DNA of 64,000 bases from Bombyx mori (Eukaryota; Arthropoda; Insecta; Lepidoptera; Bombycidae). The position numbers and the translations under genes are program-made. Below are positions 55,319-64,000 of this stretch, piece by piece. The first letter of the stretch is position 1; each line of letters opens with the position of its first letter. The notes beneath the pieces were generated by a model, which did not search any database, was not told the origin of the DNA, and saw only the letters and a list, made by a program, of their open reading frames with translations. The stretch spans positions 4,602,001 through 4,666,000 of the forward strand of contig NC_085131.1 in the NCBI RefSeq assembly GCF_030269925.1, in the 5' to 3' direction.

Positions 55319-57058
55319 ATGAGACAAATGTGCTTAATAATAGTTATTATTGGATTAATAGCTATACAGGCTTCTGGGAGACTACATTTTAAACGAAAAA
55401 GTGTCGCATATGAATATCCGTATTATCAAATAATTCTAACTTTAGGAAGTTGCAAAGGTATTCTATATTTATTCGTTTCGAAAAGCTTCCGGTACTTCTT
55501 TTTTTCATTTTCATTAAAGCTGTATTTTAGAATATTTAGGTATGTAATAAACGCACACTCGACTGTTGTGGCTAAGGCAGTAGGAAAACAAAGTGAAAAG
55601 ACTAATTGTTAAAATTTAAAAACTAAAAAGTCTATAAAACAACAAATAACTTCTGAAGGTTTACTCCTAACCTCAAATTCTATTAATTGTTTTTCAGATA
55701 AGATAATTTATTCGGAATCAAAGGTTTGGGGGCACACACGGTACAACAGAGTCCTTGATATATATTTCAAAAGTGAAGATCGTGAGTTATATGTTCAACA
55801 GATACATTAATTACCATGTAAAAAATTCTTATTTTAAAACCACACCTTCAAAAATAAAAGTAAATTTTTCATTTAATATTCAATAGGTCTTTCATTAGGT
55901 AGGTATATACTATTCATACCTAATTGTTTGGAATTGAAGGACAGATGCGTATATTTTGAAAGAATAAATTTAATGAAAACATAAATTTACATTAAGGCAA
56001 TAATACCATTTACCATGCACTTGTTTATTGCTTAGTTTTTTAATATGCAGCATAATTTAGCATAATTTATGCTACAAATGAAGACGAGCTTAGGAGCTAT
56101 AGAAATATATTTTTCACTTATACTACACGATATTATTTTTACGCAATACATAAATGGTTAGATATTATTATGTGTGCCTGCGTGATGGCAACATAGTCGG
56201 AACAGGACACCGGATGAACATCTGATGCAGATTTTAACCTCATTTCAATCTGTTACAAAAACCCTTAGACGTCATAAACTGAATACGTCTGCTACGACTT
56301 TAGTATCAATAACAATTTAACATAGGCTGCGGTTCCATTTAAACCGAAACATGGGTTAGCACCATTTCATAAAATAGGCAGAACTCAACCGCAGCTTAAA
56401 AAATCCCTCAGGACGATATAAGTACATATGACGGCATCTAGAAATTTGACAGTTAGATCGGAAAATACCAGAAGGTAGTACCGAAAAGAAACCAAGTTTA
56501 AAAAACCGTATGTATCATGTTAATTAAAACTACTTTTACGGTTTAACCTTGCGTTTTTTTTTTTTATAATTTCTAACGTTTTCTTATATCAGTTCTCTTA
56601 CGAAATGTAATTTGACTTAAATGTAAACTGAATAAATGTATCTTATGTCTACGACTCTCGAAAACCGAATAAAATATTTCAACCTCTTATTCACTTTTAA
56701 ATTAGACATAAGTAATCAAGCGGACAGAGCGTTTTTTTTGTCGTCTGACCCATGTGACCTCTGCTTTTTGCGGAAATTTATGTTAGATAAATCATGATAG
56801 ACATTGTCGTGATAAAAATATTTTTTATGATTTTCATTAATTTTAGCATCCGTCTTGGTGTCGAAAGCAGAGATAATTCTCTTAATAAACAACACAAACA
56901 TTATGGCGAATTCAGAGAAGGGAGTTGGAAACCAAGAGTTCGGTGCGACTGTGTTCCTTCCCGCTGACTCTGGTGCTATACTATTCTACCTGACGATTTA
57001 CGCTTGTAATGGAAACACATCTGAAAAAGATATTCCTGCCAAGTGCTCTGAAAAATAA
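55319..57058 (+). CDS. Small secreted protein, tentatively MBF2/REPAT-like
   Basis: Three exons: 55319-55457, 55698-55781 and 56847-57058. All introns are GT-AG and in frame, giving 144 residues. Residues 1-20 (MRQMCLIIVIIGLIAIQASG) are a clear signal peptide. The mature part has LGSCKDKIIYSES and WGHTRYNRVLDIYF, then KAEIILLINN and GVGNQEFGATVFL, and ends with two further Cys. The order and spacing (a Gly-x-x-Cys start, a GVGN block, then alternating hydrophobic strands ending in a Tyr) recall the insect MBF2/REPAT family of midgut secreted proteins. The similarity is weak and could be coincidental. A TATATTATAA motif lies about 50 bp before the ATG, and AATAAA about 90 bp after the stop. 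Confidence 0.65.
55782..56846. other. Intron 2 of the small secreted gene
   Basis: AT-rich, no supported frame. 56330-56400 shows a faint antisense Bm1 resemblance. Confidence 0.4.
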
Positions 57059-57424
57059 TTGAAGAAGAGATCGACAAACAAACGCAAATAGTGATTAAAT
57101 ACTTTTTATTTTATTTTATTGAACTCCAAATAATGTGCAATTAAAATAAACAGTTATTTTATTTTTATTTCAATTATTATCAACGAAATGTAAAACTGCC
57201 CTGATTCAACGAATTTGCTAGGCCTGACTGACAGTTAATTAGAAGAAGCAAATATAATAATACTAAAATATTAGATTTCTGTACCTACCTACATAATATG
57301 TAATTTATTATGAAAGCGCTTACAAGGTAAATATATAATGAAAATTCTGTGGGAGCCATAGGCGACATTTCTTTTCAATCTTAAACTAAAACTAAATATT
57401 AAAGTACTGCTCTATGAGGCATTT

Positions 57425-57680
57425 TTTTCCTACCTATTTGCTGGTAGCATAAGAGGCTATTCCAGCTACGCCCGGACGGGTAAGTGAGCTCACGAGCTCA
57501 ACCTGAGGGAATTTGCTAACACTAACAAGAGCAGTGCTTTGCAGAATCTACCACCGGATCGGAATCGCGACCCATTGAGAAGATCCGCCGAGAAACTCAG
57601 TGGGCTGTGTCACCTGTGTCTATGGGTTAGTTCGCTCGTCGAACTCATTGTCGTAATCGACGAGCTTAATGGGAATGGGT
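57425..57680 (-). repeat. Jockey-like LINE 3' end (antisense)
   Basis: CCTACCTATTTGCTGGTAGC, the hairpin region (GAGAAACTCAGTGGGCTGTG) and an antisense Arg-rich ORF end. Confidence 0.82.
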
Positions 57681-57883
57681 CGAAGCTCTGACTAGAGTAA
57701 ATTGGACTAAGTTTAACTTAACATATTGAAGATACAAAGGATTCACGTAACCGTCTCATCTCATCAAATTCTTAGATAATGGCTGATTCGCTCTTGAAAC
57801 TGTAATAATGTATTATTAATTTCGTGGCATAAAAATGCTAAATGGTACTACACAGAAAATGCAAGCCCAGCCTTTTGAAGTCG

Positions 57884-58345
57884 TCGTGGCCTAAGAGATA
57901 AGACGTCCGGTACATTCGTGTTTGGCGATGTTACCGGTGTTCAAAGCCCAGGCGGGTACCAAATTTTTCTAATGAAATACGTACTCAACAAATGTTCACG
58001 ATTGACTTCCACGGTGAAGGAATAACATCGTGTAATAAAAATCAAACCTGCAAAATTATAATTTGCGTAATTACTGGTGGTAGGACCTGTTGTGAGTCCG
58101 CACGGGTGGGTACCACCACCCTGCCTATTTCTGCCGTGAAGCATTAATGTCTTTCGGTTTGAATGGTGTGGCATGGTGTGGCAGCCGTTGTAACTATACT
58201 TGAGACCCTTAGAAGCTATATCTCAAGGTGGGTGGCGCATTTATGTCGTAGATGTCTATGGGCTCCAGTACTCCAGTAACCACTTAACACTAGGTGGGCT
58301 GTGAGCTCGTCCACTCATATAAGCAATAAAAAATAAATAATAATA
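57884..58345 (+). repeat. Bm1 SINE, near full length
   Basis: Head (GTCGTGGCCTAAGAGATAAG; its B-box is damaged to GTTCAAAGCCC), full body with two small local duplications, and a TAATAATAATAATAA tail. Confidence 0.9.
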
Positions 58346-58351
58346 ATAATA

Positions 58352-58480
58352 AGCTTATAAATTTAGTAGGTTTGATTTTTACTACACGATTCTATTTGCT
58401 GCCATCATGGAAGTAGTTCGTGAACATCTATTTAGTACACATTTACTAATCAAAACAGAACCTGCATGCAAGATTGAAGC
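58352..58480 (-). repeat. Diverged Bm1 5' portion (antisense)
   Basis: AGGTTTGATTTTTACTACACG ... GTGAACATCTATTTAGTACAC follows the antisense order of Bm1. It abuts the sense copy. Confidence 0.55.
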
Positions 58481-58866
58481 AACTCCATGAGTACATTTTT
58501 TGATACGCGCGGGGTATTTATTATACTTCAGGTATCACGATTTCCAATTTCATCCCATTTCATGCCTTTGGTTTCATTAAATTTCATCCCATAATGAATT
58601 TCATGTAAATCTACTAAATTACATTCTGAATTAATTTTCCCGCAGCCAAATGTAAAATATTAAATTAGAATGTGGGTAAAGTTCAAAAGCCTAGTCCAAT
58701 TAATAATTTTAAAAAAGTTCTGTCAAATGTCAAACAACGAATCCGTAAAACGGAACGCTCTGTTTATTTACGTTCGTAAGTCAATCGTACGCAAATCACA
58801 ATAGTCATTACATACACAAAAAAATAGAAATTCCCAGTGTAATGTTAACTATAGAGCTTTAAAAAA

Positions 58867-61800
58867 ATGTTGTGGTACTTACCATGGTCTGAAAGCATTA
58901 AGAAGAGAGCCTGTAGATATCTTTTACAGCGTTATTTGGGTAATTTTCTTGAACAGAAACTTACTTTAGATCAGCTGAGCGTCGATTTATACAATGGTAC
59001 TGGGACAGTGTGCGATGTTAGCCTTGATTGTCAGGTAAGTATACATTATTTATGCTATTTACGAAAGATCGCGACTTTTAATGTTTTTAACAATGGAGAA
59101 CCCTTATTTGTGTCTTATACCGAAGTCATGGCTGCCAATTCGAAGTGCGCATTACGCATATTAGCACGTGTTATTATCGCTCTTACAAGACAAAGGACAT
59201 CGAGCATTCGCCTTTTATATCATATATCATTAATTTATATTTGATTTACAATAATATTTATTTGTTCTTTCTTCAATGAAATTAATTACCACAATCATTA
59301 CACTAATCACCTATGTGGACTAGAGGTCTAATAATATAACTAAGTAATTTAATTTTACAGCACAGTATACATTCGTAAATGAGATAACAGAAATAGTTTT
59401 AATTTAAAAGAAAATATTCAAAGCAGTTAATCAATATTACACACATAATCCTTCAAGAGATACAATACGCACAAGACACAAGATCCTGTGTTTAGAAACA
59501 AACACAAAACTTTCTTGATTAGGTCTCTACGTATATTTGTTGAATAATAAGTCAATCAATTACTATAATTTATTGATAATTTATGATTCTAGGCTCTCAA
59601 TGAATTAGGGGACTCACAAAACTGGCCATTACAAATAGTTGATGGTTATATGCAAGAGATCACTGTCACAATCCCGTGGTCGACTCTGCTAAAAGATGAC
59701 TCTATTGTTGAAGTTAATGGTCTCTCAGTCACAGTTCAACCCAAAGTGCGGGCTGAGCCAGGTAATTTGGTATTAAATAACTCAATATTTTCAGCAAAAG
59801 AAAATTGCATAAGTAGGTATGAAAGTTTGTCTGGTTATTAATTCTTTAGAATGATTATTCCTAGAGATTGATAAATCAGTAATTAGTATAATTAAACTGT
59901 TTATCTCTGTCTTAATTACTAGTGGCTTCCATTAGAATGTGGACTGTCATATTCTTTCACTGCAAAAATTAGCATGACATTTGGTGCTCATTCACGCAAC
60001 TTTACAATAAACTTTATTTACTAGTAAATTCTGATAAATAATACTCGATTCTTTGAAATCCTTCAGAGGCTTCTTGCGATATCCATAGGAAATGATAGGC
60101 TACGGCTATTATCATAGGCCAACTCCATATGGCCATTCTGGTTAAAAGGGCTGTGCATGATTGCTAGTTAATTTTTTGATGAGATACATTACATACTTAA
60201 ACACTTCTTAACTTGTTTTACAGCATCATCAATGTTGGAATCAATGTGGTCTTCAATGTCATCGTCCATGCAGCTAGCTGCAGAGTGCCTCCGTGACGAA
60301 GATGGCCCTCAAGAAACACATGCTGTTGAAGGAATTGAAATGTTTGCACACGCTATTGATTCAAGTAACTCAATTTTAATACATTTAAGTATAATTGAAT
60401 TACAAAATTTGAGTCATCTATTATCAAAGGTGGCAATCTGTGCATTTGGACAACAAAATTTTATTGATATGTCAATACAGATTGATTTGAATATAATCGT
60501 CTCCTTCAAAGAATACGGTTCAAAACCTGCATTAAATAAAGGTTAATAGTTAACCTGTTATTTATCTAAGATGTCGTTCCGAAGAGTTTTGTGACTGCCG
60601 ATGGAATACAAAGTCAATAATTCGTTTTTCTGATTTACCAATCATTGTCCAAAAGTCAGATTGCCGCCTTTGATAATAGTCGACTCATTTACAGTTTTTG
60701 TTATTATATAGTAAATTTAAACAGCTGGCCAAATTAGCTCAATTTAAACACCAAGCTATATGATGCTGGGCATGACTTCAAGGATAGACACAGATGGAGG
60801 AGCATCATCAAAGAATTATTAACGTGCCATGGGGCAAGTCATGACCCCAAAGTAATGAGAATGTCAACATGAAAAGAATATTGTACATTAATTTACTAGT
60901 TATAAAGTAGTTTAATTTTTTTTATTTTATTATATTCATATACTAGCGACCCGCCCTCGCTTCGCTTCGGAAACATTAAAACACACATGAAACCAAAAAA
61001 AAAAAATAAAAAAAAAATAAAAAAAAGTAGCCTATGTTCATCAGGGACAATGTCGGCTTCTAATGGAAAAATAATTTTTCAAATCGGTCCAGTAGTTTCG
61101 GAGCCTATTCGAAACAAACAAACAAACAAATCTTTCCTCTTTATAATATTAGTATAGATAATAGCTTTAAATATTAATAAATAAAAAAGTCACACCTCAT
61201 AATTGCACAAAAATAAACACACAATAACATTTTCCATTCTAGTTCTGAGCAGGGTGAAAGTGAAATTCATAAATACAAAAATAAGGATAGAGCATGTACC
61301 CAAGAATGGCAACAGAGGAATAGCACTAGAGATTCACGTAAAGAAGTAAGCAATGTCTAGTTTTATTTGACCTCTACAATAATTGATTACAATAATCTAA
61401 ACGTGTACAATTGTATGACCTTGCCGACAAATACGACTTGAATATATTTGGTACTTGAATTAATTACATGTTTGTCTTGAAATGAACTTTAAAATATTTT
61501 ATATGTTAATAACATGCTGGTTTATTTTGTTCGATAAATTTGTCATACATTACTGGTGGTAGGACCTCTTGTGAGTCCGCACGGGTAGCTACCACCGCCC
61601 CGCCTATTTCTGCCGTGAAGCAGTAATGCGTTTCGGTTTGAAGGGTGGGGCAGCCGTTGTGACTATACTGAGACCTTAGAACTATATCTCAAGGTGTGTG
61701 GCGCATTTACGTTGTAGATGTCTATGGGCTTGAGTAACCACTTAACACCAGGTGGGCTAGGAGCTCGTCCACACATCTAAGCAATAAAAAAAAAACATTC

Positions 61801-63993
61801 ACGCCTTTAAAGAGTGAACCAATATATAGAGTCCGTTTGTCCAATGTAATCAGAGCTTGACTTCAACTTCTGATGATGAGGAGTGACATTCACAATGTAA
61901 TTCCAATGAGCTCCAGCTACCACTTTAAAACAAATTGGCCGTGAACTTGTCTATAGTTATTAACTAATTATACAAAACTAATTGTTGTGTATTCAATGAA
62001 AATGTTAAATTTTACTTAATAATAACATAGGATAGATGCACTTACGCGTACGGTAGGCAGCGGCTTGGCTCTGCCCCTGGCATTGCTGAAGTCCATGGGC
62101 GACGGTAACCACTCACCATCAGGTGGGCCGTATACTCGTCTGCTTACAAGGGCAATCTGGTGGGAGGACTTCTTGTGAGTCCGCTCGGGTAGGTACCACC
62201 GCCCTGCCTATTTCTGTGAAGCATAAATTCGTTTCGGTTTGAAGGGTGGGGCAGCCGTTGTAACTATACTTGACACCTTAGAACTTATATCTCAAGGTGG
62301 GTGGCGCATTTACGGTGTAGATGTCTATGGGCTCCAGTGACCACTTAACACTAGATGGGCTGTGAGCTCCACCCATCTAAGCAATAAAAAAAAAAAACTT
62401 AGATAATCTATTGGAACTTGGAACTCGAAACGAAAGATTTCAAATTCAATTCTTATAAATTAATTACAGTATCAATTATTTCGACGAAGCTGGTGCTGAA
62501 CCAGCCCCTGATGTGACAAATCCAGAAAAGACTAAGACATACATCGTAGCTACTTACACCAATAAAAAAATCAAGTTTGACGGTGTGGCTCTCTATACTG
62601 ATGAGTTTCCATCGAAATTGAGAACTATGTCGCGGAGCCTTATCATGGAAAAGTCTGTTTCTTCTCAACCAGATAAGACTGAACATAATCCATTTGAAAC
62701 AACAGACATAAATTGTCAGAGTATGGCTTCGGATGTCTTCTATGAAACAAGGAGTGTTTTGTCCACGATAGAGCCAGAACTAGCAGGAGAAACTGTAACA
62801 ACGTCAAGGAATAGCACGAGTACATCAGAATTGTCACCGGATGACAAAATTAATCAGCCCGATCCAATCCTTCTTGCAAAGATAACTGGACAACAAGAGT
62901 TGTCGATGAAGATAAAGCATACAGATGAAGTGGAGGGCCCCAAAATTGAAATTAGAGTGTTGCTAGGATCACTGGTGGCTTTCGTGTCTCCAAGGCAGCT
63001 CCACACCATAACTGAGCTGATTGACGCATTGAATCAACCACATCTAGAAGATACAAGGCAAGTTTCTTTTTTGTTTCAAAATTGAGCAGTATTCTCTCGC
63101 CCCCTAGTTCCATATTTACTTATTTTTCCTTAAAAATCACTAGGATAGTCATTTACATAGGTTTTTGTACTTCGAAAATTCTGCTGAAATCGTCTGAAAA
63201 TAAAATACCTATTTATTTGTTAGATACCTGTCACTGTGATTGACAAAAATATAATTTACAAGAATTGAAGTTAATGTTGTTTATATAAAATAAATAAATA
63301 AAAACCTTTCAGCAACATACCGATGCGTTCAAACAGTGTAAACATGCAATGCAAACCGATGCGACCGGTGGATTTCCAGCTAATAGAGGCTCAGCTGTTG
63401 GGTAACTTTGAAAGGCAATACTCAAAACCATCGAACATGTACGGATGGTCCGGTCCTAATTATGGTGAGTGTCATCTTAGCTTACGAAAGCTATATGTAT
63501 AAATAAAACGATAGAGGTATGTAGCTATACGCGTATGACGCAATAACCACCATATTTAGTAAATTAGTCGCTGTCTCTAAAGAAATATATTCATTGTTTT
63601 TGTTTGTATACCAAAGCCCAAAGATATGACAAAGTGAATGTCTAATGAAAATTAATTATCACAGTATCTTTTTGTAATATTATAAAATTATAAATATTTT
63701 AGTACTACCCGCGTATCGAAAAAATCACATAAGACAATAGTTTACGCGATTTCTAAAAAAGTCCGTTCACGAAAGAATAATAGCCTATATATAGCCTTAT
63801 AAGATCTCTAAGACAATACTTCTAATGTTTGCAGAAGAGAACGAGTCAGAAAACGAAAAGTTTCTTCCGATGACGTCAGCCGGCAACCAGTTGAGCGAGA
63901 GCTTCTCGTCTACAGCCAGCTCGATGAGCGCCAGTATATCTTCGAGCGTGAACCTGCCGACCATGCAGCCTCGGATCAAGAGAAACAAAAAGG
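58867..63993 (+). CDS. Atg2: Autophagy-related protein 2 (lipid transfer protein), 5' part
   Basis: Seven exons are in the window: 58867-59034, 59593-59761, 60224-60364, 61243-61345, 62470-63057, 63313-63464 and 63835-63993. The last ends at a GTAAG donor, so the gene continues beyond the window. The frame is kept for 493 residues. The start MLWYLPWSESIKKRACRYLL and the Chorein-type N-terminal region (YLGNFLEQKLTLDQLSVDLY) match ATG2. So do the TVTIPWSTLL block, the ECLRDED...EGIEMFAHAID segment, VKVKFINTKIRIEHVPKNG, and the LVAFVSPRQLHTI motif. The stretch at about 290-360 is a Ser/Thr-rich linker. ATG2 bridges ER and phagophore and moves phospholipids for autophagosome growth. Intron 5 begins with GC rather than GT; only that site keeps the frame. 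Confidence 0.93.
59035..59592. other. Atg2 intron 1
   Basis: AT-rich, no supported repeat or frame apart from read-through of exon 1. Confidence 0.5.
60365..60942. other. Atg2 intron 3, first part
   Basis: The frame of exon 3 stays open for about 60 codons past the donor (to 60546), but the read-through no longer resembles ATG2, so it is taken as intron. No repeat recognised. Confidence 0.5.
60943..61158 (-). mobile_element. Helitron-like non-autonomous element, family A copy 3
   Basis: Same ends as 15089-15285 and 39622-39838. Lies in Atg2 intron 3, ending about 85 bp before exon 4. Confidence 0.75.
61552..61793 (+). repeat. Bm1 SINE, 3' half
   Basis: Well conserved, sense orientation in Atg2 intron 4, poly-A tail. 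61870-61960 shows a further diverged tail fragment. Confidence 0.9.
62048..62157 (+). repeat. LINE/SINE 3' tail repeat (short)
   Basis: Same family as 9228-9340. Its tail is replaced by the following Bm1, suggesting the Bm1 inserted into or next to its A-rich end. Confidence 0.6.
62158..62396 (+). repeat. Bm1 SINE, 3' half
   Basis: Sense orientation, conserved, poly-A tail; ends about 75 bp before Atg2 exon 5. Confidence 0.88.
63057..63060 (+). other. GC splice donor of Atg2 intron 5
   Basis: The exon ends ACAAG and the intron starts GCAAGT. This is the usual context of GC-AG introns, where strong flanking matches compensate for the C. A GT eight bases further on would shift the frame into an early stop. 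Confidence 0.75.
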
Positions 63994-64000
63994 GTAAGCA

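Noticed and set aside
60365..60546. Extension of Atg2 exon 3 (open frame to 60546)
   Set aside because: The ATG2 similarity stops at the GTAACT donor and resumes, in frame, in the exon at 61243.
1..64000. CRISPR arrays, operons, ribosome binding sites or rho-type terminators
   Set aside because: The sequence is insect nuclear DNA; none of these prokaryotic features is expected, and no regularly spaced short direct repeats were seen.

Overview
The window is lepidopteran genomic DNA, almost certainly silkworm (Bombyx mori or B. mandarina). It is AT-rich with GT-AG introns and carries about twenty copies of the Bombyx-type tRNA-derived Bm1 SINE. It also holds lepidopteran Helitrons, LINEs (jockey-like, R1-clade, RTE-like), mariner and many foldback MITEs. 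There are no operons, rRNA genes or CRISPR arrays.

Layout. 1-15 kb is repeat territory: the 3' part of a jockey-like LINE with an open endonuclease/RT frame (1-2604), SINEs, a palindromic-TIR element, a long inverted repeat pair (about 6.96-7.33 and 10.08-10.45 kb), and a 5'-truncated R1-clade LINE with a clear 13-bp target duplication (10604-12623). At 15.5-16.6 kb lies a minus-strand Ser/Thr-rich, probably secreted mucin-like protein. 17.5-23.7 kb is a nested transposon: a broken mariner split inside its transposase by a 4.75-kb DIRS-like tyrosine-recombinase retrotransposon. That insert still shows perfect inverted terminal repeats and an internal complementary region; this is the most striking structure in the window. 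26.0-30.0 kb is a complete five-exon minus-strand gene for mitochondrial ribosomal protein L40. 33.7-46.0 kb is a four-exon class A GPCR gene with a 10.8-kb first intron full of transposons. 48.9-54.4 kb is a six-exon M14A digestive carboxypeptidase with Arg at the specificity position. 55.3-57.1 kb is a three-exon small secreted protein, tentatively MBF2/REPAT-like. 58.9 kb to the end is the 5' part of ATG2 (seven exons, including one GC-AG intron).

The host genes are functionally unrelated (mitochondrial translation, signalling, digestion, autophagy) and appear to be independent transcription units. Exon models were built by hand from reading frame plus splice-site consensus. Each multi-exon model keeps frame across every junction, but none was checked against transcripts. 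Repeat boundaries are approximate unless a terminal motif or target duplication is named.
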